From Thermoflavifilum aggregans (lineage in GTDB: Bacteria; Bacteroidota; Bacteroidia; Chitinophagales; Chitinophagaceae), in NCBI RefSeq assembly GCF_002797735.1, contig NZ_PGFG01000001.1, forward strand, positions 1,798,001 to 1,862,000: a stretch of 64,000 bases of DNA, read 5' to 3'. This document shows positions 46,036 to 54,440 of the stretch, piece after piece; the first letter of the stretch is position 1, and each line of letters starts with the position of its first letter. The position numbers and the translations under genes are program-made. Below the pieces are notes generated by a model, which was not told the DNA's origin, did no database searches, and saw nothing but the letters and a program-made list of their open reading frames with translations.

Positions 46036-46471
46036 CCTGCTGATCAGTTTGGCGCTGATCACAGGCTTATGGATAAGCAGCTGCGGCCAGTCTGCATCGC
46101 AAGAACCCTGGACAGATGCAGAATTGCTATCGCCTGATACTCTGGCAGCCTGGCTTCGCCATCCGGAGCAAAGTCCGCATCCCATCATTCTGGATGTAGG
46201 CCCAGCAGGCGTCATTCCTGGTGCCCGGGAATTAGGTCCGGCTCATGAGGCCGAAGGAATGGCTCATCTGAAATCAACCCTCAGCCAATTGCCTAAAAAC
46301 AGCCTGGTGGTGATCTATTGTGGTTGCTGCCCCTTCAGCAAATGCCCGAATGTGCGGCCGGCTTTCCAGTTGGTGAAACAAATGGGATTTACCCATGCCC
46401 GGCTGCTGAATTTATCAGACAACCTGAAAAAAGACTGGATTGATAAGGGCTATCCGATAGAGAATCCCTGA
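46022..46471 (+). CDS. Rhodanese-like lipoprotein with a cysteine-rich active loop
   Basis: From ATG 46022 the protein is 149 residues and overlaps the end of ccmF by 14 bases. The signal peptide MWKFSLLISLALITGLWISSC gives a lipobox at Cys21. A rhodanese-like fold follows: PIILDVGPAGVIPGARELGPA and KNSLVVIYCGCCPFSKCPNVRPAFQLVKQMGFTHARLLNLSDNLKKDWIDKGYPIEN. The catalytic-loop position holds C100, C102, C103 and C108. An earlier in-frame ATG at 45992 would spoil the signal peptide. Co-translation with ccmF suggests a thiol or sulfur role in cytochrome c maturation; this is inference. Confidence 0.8.
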   Translation: MWKFSLLISLALITGLWISSCGQSASQEPWTDAELLSPDTLAAWLRHPEQSPHPIILDVGPAGVIPGARELGPAHEAEGMAHLKSTLSQLPKNSLVVIYCGCCPFSKCPNVRPAFQLVKQMGFTHARLLNLSDNLKKDWIDKGYPIENP

Positions 46472-46544
46472 CACAACTTTTTCTGCTGAATTAAACGTTG
46501 GGTTAAAAGCTGACATGGATGGTCTTCGGGCTGACCGGAAGATG

Positions 46545-46552
46545 TAAATTTG
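46545..46552 (+). promoter_or_regulatory. Candidate -7 promoter element of the DUF4294 gene
   Basis: TAAATTTG matches TAnnTTTG and ends four bases before ATG 46556. Transcription would then start at or inside that codon, so a later start (46574) or a leaderless message is likely. Confidence 0.45.
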
Positions 46553-46555
46553 TTT

Positions 46556-47212
46556 ATGAAGTATTTTCCTGTCATGCGCCGGATCTGGTTGATTGTGTGT
46601 TTGATGCTGGCAGGCCTTTCGGCCAGAGCCCAGAATCTGGATAGCCTGGTACGCCAGGCCATGACTTCTTCGCATCGCGGGCCTCATGATACCATTTTGG
46701 TGGCCGGCATTGTCATTGGCCATGATACCCTGCCTTATATCGGATTACCTGAAGTGGTGATTACGGCTGAAATGCCCAAACGCCTGCGAAAGCGACTGGA
46801 AGAATGGACACGCCTGCGTAATGCGGTATATGTAACCTATCCCTATGCCCGTGCAGCTTCACGAATCCTGCGCGAAGCTGAAGCCCAGCTGGCCGCTATG
46901 CCCGATAAAAAAGCCAGAAAAGAATATATCCGGAAAAAAGAAGCTGAATTACGAGCGACGTTTGGTCCACAAATCGAAAATTTATCCGTTTACCAGGGTC
47001 GCATTCTCATCAAATTAATTTACCGAGAAACTGGCACTAGTTGCTACGATATCATCAAGGAAATGAAAGGTGGCTTCTCTGCCCGCTTCTGGCAAACCAT
47101 TGCTTTTTTCTTCGGAAGCAATTTGAAAAGCACCTACGATACCCAGGAGGATCGCGACATAGAAGCTATTGTACAGGAAATTCAGCACAATCCCTATTAT
47201 CGCTACTATTGA
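46556..47212 (+). CDS. DUF4294 domain protein, secreted
   Basis: The 218-residue protein has a signal peptide (MRRIWLIVCLMLAGLSARAQ when started at the inner ATG 46574) and a DUF4294 domain (DTLPYIGLPEVVITAEMPKRLRKRLEEWTRLRNAVYVTYPYARAASRILREAEAQL ... RKEYIRKKEAELRATFGPQIENLSVYQGRILIKLIYRETGTSCYDIIKEMKGGFSARFWQTIAFFFGSNLK). The family is Bacteroidota-specific and of unknown function, probably in the periplasm. Which of the two ATGs is used is open because of the promoter position. It converges with fbp across 16 bases. Confidence 0.87.
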   Translation: MKYFPVMRRIWLIVCLMLAGLSARAQNLDSLVRQAMTSSHRGPHDTILVAGIVIGHDTLPYIGLPEVVITAEMPKRLRKRLEEWTRLRNAVYVTYPYARAASRILREAEAQLAAMPDKKARKEYIRKKEAELRATFGPQIENLSVYQGRILIKLIYRETGTSCYDIIKEMKGGFSARFWQTIAFFFGSNLKSTYDTQEDRDIEAIVQEIQHNPYYRYY

Positions 47213-47228
47213 TCACAAGAGAAAATAT

Positions 47229-48236
47229 TCAGCCTTTCAACGATTGCTCAAATGTTTCAACCATCTTTGAAGAGCCGATAAACAAAGGTGTACGCTGATG
47301 AATATCTTCCGGCACAATTTCCAGTATCCGTCTGTTGCCGTCTGTAGCTCTTCCGCCCGCAACTTCAATGATAAAAGCCATGGGATTACATTCGTACATC
47401 AAACGCAATTTGCCTTCGGGTTTATCTTTTCGTGCAGGATATAAAAAGATACCACCTTTGATTAAAATGCGATGGATGTCGGCCAGCATACATCCGGCAT
47501 AACGCAGGGCATAGGGTTTTTTCCCATTTGTCTCACTCATGCAATAATCCACATAACGCTTTACAGGCGGATCCAGCTGAAAATAATACCGATGATCAAA
47601 TGCATAAAATTCGCCTGTATCGGGAATACGATAATTGGAAAAACAATGATAAAATTCGCCCACCGTATCATCGAGTGTAAAGCCATTCACGCCTCTGCGG
47701 GTGGCATATACCAGCATGGTAGAAGATCCGTAAATAATGTACCCTGCAGCCACCTGCCGGATGCCTGGCTGTAGAAAGTCTTCCATATCGCAGGGAGTGC
47801 CTTGCGGAGTTACGCGTCGGTAAATGCCGAAAATAGTACCAATGCTGTTATTTACATCAATATTACCGGACCCATCCAGCGGATCCATCATCACCACATA
47901 TTTCGACTGATTGTTTTGCGGATCATCAAATACAACCATCTTTTCCATTTCTTCGGATACAATACCTGCGCAGTGGATGCCCGCTCGCAGCACTTTGATG
48001 AATTCGTTATTGGCATAAGCATCCAGCTTTTGCACTTCTTCACCCTGCACATTTGTGCGGCCTGCATTGCCCAGAATATCCACCAGCCCAGCCCGCCGCA
48101 CTTCGGCATTTACACGCTTTGCTGCCAACCCGATGCTGCGCAGTAAGCCGGATAATTCGCCGGTGGCATGGGGAAACAAACGCAATTGTTGAATGGTAAA
48201 TTCATCGAGTGTAAGGAAATGATGATGTTCGCGCAT
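47229..48236 (-). CDS. fbp: Class I fructose-1,6-bisphosphatase
   Basis: The 335-residue protein has the class I signature DPLDGSGNIDVNNSIGTIFGIYR, with the metal-binding DPLDGS. GNIQGEEVQKLDAYANNEFIK-like and GIVSEEM elements sit upstream (NVQGEEVQKLDAYANNEFIKVLRAGIHCAGIVSEEM). The late KPEGKLRLMYECNPMAFIIEVAGGRATDGNRRIL holds the substrate-binding region. It hydrolyses fructose 1,6-bisphosphate in gluconeogenesis. Length matches the family. It stands alone and is divergent from the aspartate kinase gene across about 90 bases. Confidence 0.95.
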   Translation of the reverse strand: MREHHHFLTLDEFTIQQLRLFPHATGELSGLLRSIGLAAKRVNAEVRRAGLVDILGNAGRTNVQGEEVQKLDAYANNEFIKVLRAGIHCAGIVSEEMEKMVVFDDPQNNQSKYVVMMDPLDGSGNIDVNNSIGTIFGIYRRVTPQGTPCDMEDFLQPGIRQVAAGYIIYGSSTMLVYATRRGVNGFTLDDTVGEFYHCFSNYRIPDTGEFYAFDHRYYFQLDPPVKRYVDYCMSETNGKKPYALRYAGCMLADIHRILIKGGIFLYPARKDKPEGKLRLMYECNPMAFIIEVAGGRATDGNRRILEIVPEDIHQRTPLFIGSSKMVETFEQSLKG

Positions 48237-48327
48237 AATGGGTTTTTCGTTAAAGTTAAAACAGAATGTGCATGTATCTTCTGCTATCGTTGTATTTTCG
48301 CATACATTTATTGCAAACGTTATCAGG

Positions 48328-49632
48328 ATGAAGATTTTTAAATTTGGCGGTGCAAGCCTTCAAAATTATTCACGTATTCAGTTGGTACTGGATATTTTGC
48401 AAACCACTTCTCACAGGCCGCTGGTAATCGTAGTTTCGGCCATGGGCAAAACCACCAATGCACTGGAAAAAGTAGTGGAATATGGCTGTCATCAGCAACC
48501 GGATCTTGCCCTTCAGATGCTGGATGATATTGTAGCCCGCCATACTGAAATCATACATGAACTTTTTCCTGAAGTAAATGCCCGGCTTTTGCAGCAACTC
48601 CAGGCATTTCTTGATCCAGTTCGGAATTTATTGACACAACCACAGGGGAAAAGCTATGATGCATTGTATGATCAGGTAGTGAGTGCAGGTGAAATCCTGT
48701 CGTCGCTCATCATCAGCGCCTGCCTGCACCGGTTGCAGATCAGCCATGATTGGATTGATGCTCGCAGCATTATTCATACAGATAGCCGATACCGCGAAGC
48801 AGAGTTGAACTGGCCGCAAACGCAGCAGGCTATAACTGAGAAACTAATTCCGGTTCTGCAACAAAAGGGTTGTGTGCTTACACAGGGATTTATCGGCTGT
48901 GCGCCTGATGGGAGTACTACCACATTGGGTCGTGAAGGAAGCGACTATACAGCTGCCATTCTGGGACATGTGCTGAATGCAGAAAGTGTAACAATATGGA
49001 AAGATGTACCAGGTTTGCAAAATGCTGATCCGAAGCTCGTTCCAGATACACGCACCATTCCTGAAATTTCCTATCGGGAAGTGATTGAAATGGCTTATTA
49101 TGGCGCACAGGTCATTCATCCCAGAACCATCCAACCCTTGCAGCAAAAAAATATCCCTCTGCTAGTAAAATGTTTTCTGGATAAGCAACTGCCTGGAACC
49201 CGCATCCATGAACGGATGCCGGATGAACCACTTCCTCCGATTATTGTATGGAAGAAAAATCAGGTTTGGGTAGAATTTACCACGCGCGATTTTTCATTTG
49301 TTACCGAACATCGCATCAGTAAACTATATCAAGTATTTCATCAATTGCATATCAAAATTAACCTGATGCAAAATGGTGCTATCAGCTTTTCCTGTTGCAT
49401 GGATCATCAACCAGAAAAATTAAATGCACTGATTCACGATCTGCAGCACGATTTTGAGATACAATACCGGGAAGGAATGGAGTTGCTTACGATTAGGCAT
49501 CCGCAAAACGGATGGCATCAGGAATTGATTCGTGATTATCTGGTATGGGTTGAACAAAAAAGCCCGAATACCTTGCAGATGGTTGTACAACATGCATCAC
49601 AGGCATCCATACCGGTAGTTCCTGTACATTGA
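48328..49632 (+). CDS. lysC: Aspartate kinase (monofunctional)
   Basis: From ATG 48328 (MKIFKFGGASLQNYSRIQLV) the protein is 434 residues. The kinase domain has KFGGAS (4-9), VVSAMGKTTNALEKVV and TTLGREGSDYTAAILGHVL with the ADP-binding WKDVPGLQNADP and ELSYxEVxE-type PEISYREVIEMAYYGAQVIHPRTI. The C-terminal part is ACT-like but diverged. It phosphorylates aspartate at the start of the lysine, threonine and methionine pathways. A longer in-frame start at 48238 crosses the divergent promoter region and lacks family match. No hom or asd gene is adjacent. Confidence 0.93.
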   Translation: MKIFKFGGASLQNYSRIQLVLDILQTTSHRPLVIVVSAMGKTTNALEKVVEYGCHQQPDLALQMLDDIVARHTEIIHELFPEVNARLLQQLQAFLDPVRNLLTQPQGKSYDALYDQVVSAGEILSSLIISACLHRLQISHDWIDARSIIHTDSRYREAELNWPQTQQAITEKLIPVLQQKGCVLTQGFIGCAPDGSTTTLGREGSDYTAAILGHVLNAESVTIWKDVPGLQNADPKLVPDTRTIPEISYREVIEMAYYGAQVIHPRTIQPLQQKNIPLLVKCFLDKQLPGTRIHERMPDEPLPPIIVWKKNQVWVEFTTRDFSFVTEHRISKLYQVFHQLHIKINLMQNGAISFSCCMDHQPEKLNALIHDLQHDFEIQYREGMELLTIRHPQNGWHQELIRDYLVWVEQKSPNTLQMVVQHASQASIPVVPVH

Positions 49633-49634
49633 GT

Positions 49635-49642
49635 TAAATTTG
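49635..49642 (+). promoter_or_regulatory. Candidate -7 promoter element of the SprT-like gene
   Basis: TAAATTTG ends three bases before ATG 49646 and starts just after the lysC stop. If used, the message would be leaderless or nearly so. Confidence 0.4.
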
Positions 49643-49645
49643 TGT

Positions 49646-50296
49646 ATGGCCAGAAAGGTAGAGGCACATCTGCATGCGTTATCTCATTACCTTCCTGAAG
49701 GAGCATTGCCGCGTGTATTGGATTATCTGCAACAATATAAAGTACACTTAACCATTACATTACCCAGGCAAACGGTACTGGGCGATTATCGTCACCCGGA
49801 TGATTACAGCGGCCATCGTATTTCCATTAACGGAAATCTGAATCCATATGAATTTTTAATTACCCTATTGCATGAGCTGGCTCATCTTATCGTATTTATT
49901 CAATATGGCAATCGTGTGGAAACACATGGTACTGAATGGCAAGCTGTTTATGCTCGTTTGCTGAAGGAATTCATGGCTTTGCAAATTTTTCCGAATGATA
50001 TTGTACACGTATTAAATCAAACCCTGCAACGACCAGCCGCTACCAAAGCAGGCGAACAGGCATTGGCCCGGGTATTGCGAAAATATAATCCGCATAAAGA
50101 TGGCTTGGTGCTCATTGAAGAATTGCAACAGGGTGAATGGTTTACAGCTGAAGATGGTAAATTGTATGAACGGGGACCTAAACTGCGTTCCCGCTACAAA
50201 TGCAAACAACTGGATACCGGCAGGGAATATCTGTTTCATGCTTTGTATGAAGTGAAAAGATGGAAAGGAAATAAACACCGGGAACAGGAGAAATGA
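49646..50296 (+). CDS. SprT-like domain protein (zinc metalloprotease fold)
   Basis: The 216-residue protein has a SprT-like domain. The zinc motif is LITLLHELAHLIVFIQYGNRVETHGTEWQAVYARLL, where HELAH plus the later H in ETHGTEW form a HExxH-H site. A C-terminal segment (LYERGPKLRSRYKCKQLDTGREYLFHALYEVK) resembles the small beta part seen after SprT domains, but without a clear zinc ribbon. SprT/Spartan proteins act on DNA-protein crosslinks in eukaryotes; the bacterial role is unclear. It follows lysC by 13 bases and converges with trmN6. Confidence 0.85.
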   Translation: MARKVEAHLHALSHYLPEGALPRVLDYLQQYKVHLTITLPRQTVLGDYRHPDDYSGHRISINGNLNPYEFLITLLHELAHLIVFIQYGNRVETHGTEWQAVYARLLKEFMALQIFPNDIVHVLNQTLQRPAATKAGEQALARVLRKYNPHKDGLVLIEELQQGEWFTAEDGKLYERGPKLRSRYKCKQLDTGREYLFHALYEVKRWKGNKHREQEK

Positions 50297-50310
50297 TTAT
50301 TGCCAAACGT

Positions 50311-51042
50311 TTACAGATACAAGTAATAAGGACTCAGCCATTGCCTGAACAACGAAGTGTAATTGCCCTGATGATCCTGATAAGTTAATGCTGTTGAATT
50401 AAAATGTGTTTTTTGCTTAGAATATATCTGTGCGACTACATGTGGATTTTGCATGCCCATGCGGGCATACATCCGGCATTCGTCAATCAGAAATAATCCA
50501 TGCAAAAAAGCTACATGATACAATTCCTTTTTACGTTGAGTCGGGAGCAGCACGGCAAGCCATCCAGTATCTGCAAGATGCTGATCTGCAAAACACAGCA
50601 GCTCCTCCAGCCTGAGCTGATGATCATGAAAGGCCAGCGCTCTTTTCTCATTCACTGAAGAAAGCTGTCGATGAAAAAAAGGCGGATTGCTGATGATAAG
50701 ATCCACTGGTTTTACACTGATCCATGAACGCGCATCTGCATGAACAGCTTGCAGATGATCGCTCCAGGGGCTAAGAGCAAAATTCTCTCTGGCTTGCTCC
50801 CAGGCAGCTTCATCAGTTTCCAATGCCATAATCTGATAAGGTGGAATCAGTTGCTGCGCAAGCATCAGCGAAAGCAGGCCTGTACCGGTACCTACATCCA
50901 CAATATTTGCGGGCATCAGGGCATGCGTACGAATGAAATGCGCTACATACGCCCCAAATACACAGGCATCGGTAGTTACTTTCATGCCACACCGATGCTG
51001 ATGAATGGTAAATTGTTTAAAACGGAAAAAAGATGATGGCAC
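50311..51042 (-). CDS. trmN6: tRNA1(Val) (adenine37-N6)-methyltransferase
   Basis: The 243-residue protein starts MPSSFFRFKQFTIHQHRCGMKVTTDACVFGAY, which is the typical TrmN6/YfiC N-terminus. SAM motif I is IVDVGTGTGLLSLMLAQQ (47-64) and the adenine N6 catalytic motif is NPPF (119-122) in DLIISNPPFFHRQL. It methylates A37 of tRNA1(Val). The short hydrophobic TSLFRQWLSPYYLYL tail fits the family. It lies between the SprT-like gene (converging) and nirK (45 bases, same strand), but a link with nirK is unlikely. Confidence 0.92.
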   Translation of the reverse strand: MPSSFFRFKQFTIHQHRCGMKVTTDACVFGAYVAHFIRTHALMPANIVDVGTGTGLLSLMLAQQLIPPYQIMALETDEAAWEQARENFALSPWSDHLQAVHADARSWISVKPVDLIISNPPFFHRQLSSVNEKRALAFHDHQLRLEELLCFADQHLADTGWLAVLLPTQRKKELYHVAFLHGLFLIDECRMYARMGMQNPHVVAQIYSKQKTHFNSTALTYQDHQGNYTSLFRQWLSPYYLYL

Positions 51043-51087
51043 ATTGCAAAGTTAGCCATCACCCAATATATTTAGATATAATCAGGA

Positions 51088-52224
51088 TCAGGGATGATCA
51101 TTGAAAATATCCGGATTGGCTTTCCCGCTTACAACAATATCAGCTCCCAACCCTTTTCTGGCGTAACGGGTAATCGAATGATCGGCTAGATGAATAGTCT
51201 CTGCAATTGGCAGATCCATTTCCACTACTGCACAACTTCCTGGAGGAACGTTGATGGTCTGCAGATATTTTTCAGGGACATTGGCCAATCCTCCGTCGCG
51301 CCATGCACGCGTCCATACATTACCAATCGGGTGAAAACTGCTCGACAGATTGGGACCCCCATCTACAAAAAAGATACGTACCCGTTCATGCTGTTTGGCA
51401 TGCATGGGGCCATAACCTTCGCTGGTTAGGCCTTTAAATGCACCGTTAAACAACACATATTGCGGAATTTCCTGCATCATAGCATCCATATCAAACAACG
51501 CTTCGGTATGATCATTTACCGGAGGCTTCACATACACTTCATGCTGCCCGATATAAAATTCCCGATCTACAGGGGGCAATCCTTCCGGTGGTTCTACCAC
51601 CATCATTCCAAACATCCCTGAACTGATATGCATGTCAAGATCAGGTACTGCGCAATGATATATAAATGCGCCGGGATACATCACTTTAAACCGGATATGA
51701 CGTGTTTGTCCGGGACCACACATCAGCGCTACAGCACCACCACCGGTTCCATACACCGAATGAAAATCAATATTATGCGGATACTTGTTTTTCGGATCAC
51801 TGGTAAAATACAAATCAATGGTATCACCCTGCCGCACACGAATCATAGGACCAGGCACCTGTCCGTTAAATGTCATAAAACGAAAAATCACTCCCTTCTT
51901 TAATTCAGCTAGTACTTCCCGAGCCACCAAATGAATTTCATGGGTACGCGCGCCTGTATAGTCAGGTGGGGGAGGCACTTTGGCTGGGTCTGCGGCGACG
52001 CGCGGGAGTTGTTCGGGATGTTCCACCACTTCACCCCCAATCGCTGCAGTTCCGGAAGCTGAGCTTGCCGAAGCATCATATGTTGCTGATGATGCCTGTT
52101 GACTGGAAGATGGTGAGTTGGTGCAGGCAGCCAGCGTGGCAAGGCTCGCACCAATCGTCATTAAACCGGTGGTCTTCAGAAAATCAGCCCGGCTCAACTT
52201 GTTTTGTGGATTTGGTCGTTTCAT
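51088..52224 (-). CDS. nirK: Copper-containing nitrite reductase, lipoprotein (AniA-like NirK)
   Basis: From ATG 52224 the protein is 378 residues with a lipobox LAAC (Cys34) and a low-complexity Ser/Ala linker, then two cupredoxin domains. All copper ligands are present: type 1 H150, C191, H199 and M204; type 2 H155, H190 and H349. Catalytic D153 and H298 are also kept (HNIDFH, YHCA, SSSFHPIG, ADHSIT). It reduces nitrite to NO at the envelope. N-terminal SRADFLKTTG resembles a Tat motif but lacks the second Arg. No nor, nos or copper chaperone gene is adjacent. An FNR-type site lies 49 bases upstream. Confidence 0.94.
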   Translation of the reverse strand: MKRPNPQNKLSRADFLKTTGLMTIGASLATLAACTNSPSSSQQASSATYDASASSASGTAAIGGEVVEHPEQLPRVAADPAKVPPPPDYTGARTHEIHLVAREVLAELKKGVIFRFMTFNGQVPGPMIRVRQGDTIDLYFTSDPKNKYPHNIDFHSVYGTGGGAVALMCGPGQTRHIRFKVMYPGAFIYHCAVPDLDMHISSGMFGMMVVEPPEGLPPVDREFYIGQHEVYVKPPVNDHTEALFDMDAMMQEIPQYVLFNGAFKGLTSEGYGPMHAKQHERVRIFFVDGGPNLSSSFHPIGNVWTRAWRDGGLANVPEKYLQTINVPPGSCAVVEMDLPIAETIHLADHSITRYARKGLGADIVVSGKANPDIFNDHP

Positions 52225-52273
52225 GATTGAAAATTTTTTCAACAAAATAAGCCTTGTATTACCTCAAAAAAAA

Positions 52274-52285
52274 TGATTTTCATCA
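52274..52285. promoter_or_regulatory. Candidate FNR/CRP-family operator upstream of nirK
   Basis: TGAT-TTTC-ATCA is a perfect inverted repeat with the core of the FNR/NnrR/DNR site (TTGAT-N4-ATCAA). It is 49 bases upstream of the nirK start, a position fit for activation under low oxygen or nitric oxide. The outer T/A pair of the consensus is not kept. Confidence 0.55.
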
Positions 52286-52411
52286 CCTTTTTATCTTTTT
52301 TTATGAAGCTTAACCAAATTTTTATACTATCACCCCCATTCCTATTTTTCTTGAATACATCCTGAGGTGAGCATCCAGCGAATTATCTATTTTTGGAAAA
52401 AGTACCCTTTC

Positions 52412-52891
52412 ATGAATTGTCCGTTCTGCCTGAAAACCGAAGCTGATTTTTTTATGGAAACTTCCCGTTTTGCAGCCATCTATAATCTGGCACCCATAGT
52501 ACCCGGACATTCACTGATCATTCCCAAACAACATATCGAAAGCCTGTTTGATTTGCCGGATGAAGCATTTGATGAAATGATGCAATTCAGCAGGCAAATC
52601 ATGAAATTCCTTTGCGATTATTTTCACACCGATGCATTCGATTGGGCTATTCAGGAAAAGCCACCAGCAGGCCAGTCTGTCGCTCATCTCCACCTGCATC
52701 TGATTCCCCGATACGAGAATGATTTACCTTTGCCGGGCGACTGGTATGTGCAAATGGTTGCATCAGAGAAACAGCAAATTGATATTCACACACGTGCAAG
52801 GCTGAGTGAAGAGGCATTAAAGCAAATGACTGAAAGGCTAAAACAGGCTGCTGCAGCTTATTTTACACAAAACCAAACAAACATTACATGA
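52412..52891 (+). CDS. HIT family hydrolase/transferase
   Basis: From ATG 52412 the protein is 159 residues. MNCPFCLKTEADFFMETSRFAAIYNLAPIVPGHSLIIPKQH is typical of HIT-family N-termini (CPFC). The histidine triad is H92-L-H94-L-H96 in VAHLHLHLIPRYEND; the middle His is the nucleophile. HIT proteins cleave nucleotide phosphates such as diadenosine polyphosphates or AMP-lysine. Its stop overlaps the pncB start (ATGA), so the two are coupled; a role in nucleotide metabolism near NAD salvage is a fair inference. It is divergent from nirK. Confidence 0.87.
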   Translation: MNCPFCLKTEADFFMETSRFAAIYNLAPIVPGHSLIIPKQHIESLFDLPDEAFDEMMQFSRQIMKFLCDYFHTDAFDWAIQEKPPAGQSVAHLHLHLIPRYENDLPLPGDWYVQMVASEKQQIDIHTRARLSEEALKQMTERLKQAAAAYFTQNQTNIT

Positions 52892-54327
52892 ATACATATT
52901 CTATTACCGGCAGCTATACGGATTTATATGAACTGGTGATGGCGCAGGCTTATTTTCTGGAAAACCGCCATCATACGCCGGCTGTATTCGATTATTTTTT
53001 CCGCAAAATCCCTTTCGATGGAGGGTATGTGATATTTGCCGGATTGCATGAGTTGCTGGATATACTGGAAGAATGGACTTTTTCCGAACAGGATATAGAT
53101 TATCTGCGCGAGACATTGCACCTGCATCCGGACTTTCTGGATTATGTGCGTGAATTCCGCTTTAACGGCAACATATATGCCTGCAGGGAAGGAGAGGTGG
53201 TATTTCCTTTTGAGCCTGTGGTACGGGTGGAAGCTTCGATTCTCGAAGCACAGATGCTGGAAACCCTGTTGCTGAACATCCTGAACTTTCAGTCGCTGAT
53301 CGCTACCAAAGCAGCCCGCATCCGGTACGTAAGCGGCGATAAAGTATTGAGTGAGTTTGGTTTCCGGCGCGCACAGGGGCTGGCCGGGATCATGGCTGCA
53401 AGAGCGGCTGTAATCGGAGGTTTTCAGTCAACCAGCAATGTATATGCCGGCGAACGATATGGTATTCCGGTAGTGGGCACCATGGCACACTCGTTTGTTC
53501 AAAGTTATGAAAGCGAACTCGCAGCATTCCGGGCTTTTGCCAGGCATCATCCGCAGGACTGTATTTTTCTGGTCGATACCTACGACACATTGCATAGTGG
53601 CATCCCAAATGCAATTGCAGTAGCCAAAGAAATGGAACAGGAAGGCAAACGTGCCCTGGGTATCCGACTCGACAGCGGCGACCTGGCTTACTTATCGCGC
53701 AAGGCACGTACCATGCTCGATGAGGCCGGATTGACGTACATGAAAATTGTCGTGTCTAATCAGCTGGATGAATATCTGATCCGCAGCCTGCACGAACAAG
53801 GTGCTCCGATTGATATCTTTGGCGTAGGCACCAAACTGGCCATCGGCCATCCCGATGCCGTGCTCGACGGAGTGTACAAGCTTAGCGAAGTGAATCATTT
53901 ACCTACCATCAAATTATCGGAAAGCCTCACAAAAATGAATCTGCCCGGGAAAAAACAGGTATTTCGTGTGTTAAACTCCGATGCCCAGTTTCTGGGTGCC
54001 GATGTGATTGCCGCAGCAGACGAAAATGAAGCGGAGCTGTCGATCATGCACCATCCGTTTGAACCTGGTAAATCAAAAAAGATCAAAGGTTATCCGCATG
54101 AACCCTTGTTATTTCCTGTGATGAAAAATGGGAAAAGCATCTTACCCCGTCCTGCTCTTCAGGAAATTGCAGCCTATGCCCGGAAACGCCTGCAGCAGCT
54201 GCCTCCGGAATACAAACGGTTTGAATTCCCGCATGCATACAAAGTAGGTCTTAGTGAAAAGCTGCTGCAGCTGCGGGATCAGCTGCGGGCGCAATACCAG
54301 CATTCCTGGATGAATCATGATACTTAA
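52888..54327 (+). CDS. pncB: Nicotinate phosphoribosyltransferase
   Basis: The 479-residue protein fits the long NAPRTase group: LVMAQAYFLENRHHTPAVFDYFFRKIPFDGGYVIFAGLHELLDIL, FEPVVRVEASILEAQMLETLLLNILNFQSLIATKAARIR, then EFGFRRAQG and IPVVGTMAHSFVQSYESELAAF with the phosphoribosyl-binding GIRLDSGDLAYLS. The conserved histidine that is phosphorylated lies in TMAHSFVQ. It makes nicotinate mononucleotide from nicotinate and PRPP. It overlaps the HIT gene by 4 bases and precedes pncA by 113 bases, giving a two-step NAD salvage route. Confidence 0.94.
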   Translation: MNTYSITGSYTDLYELVMAQAYFLENRHHTPAVFDYFFRKIPFDGGYVIFAGLHELLDILEEWTFSEQDIDYLRETLHLHPDFLDYVREFRFNGNIYACREGEVVFPFEPVVRVEASILEAQMLETLLLNILNFQSLIATKAARIRYVSGDKVLSEFGFRRAQGLAGIMAARAAVIGGFQSTSNVYAGERYGIPVVGTMAHSFVQSYESELAAFRAFARHHPQDCIFLVDTYDTLHSGIPNAIAVAKEMEQEGKRALGIRLDSGDLAYLSRKARTMLDEAGLTYMKIVVSNQLDEYLIRSLHEQGAPIDIFGVGTKLAIGHPDAVLDGVYKLSEVNHLPTIKLSESLTKMNLPGKKQVFRVLNSDAQFLGADVIAAADENEAELSIMHHPFEPGKSKKIKGYPHEPLLFPVMKNGKSILPRPALQEIAAYARKRLQQLPPEYKRFEFPHAYKVGLSEKLLQLRDQLRAQYQHSWMNHDT

Positions 54328-54440
54328 CTTAAATCGCCTTGCCTCAGGATGGTTGTACCTCCAGGCATGCTAAAACTGCCCGCCATAGTTCATCCGAAAC
54401 ACCCAACCGGTAATGCGAAAGATTTGCTATCTTAGAGGCT

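Noticed and set aside
52150-52200. Twin-arginine signal in NirK
   Set aside because: The motif reads SRADFLK, with only one of the two arginines. The lipobox supports Sec export as a lipoprotein.
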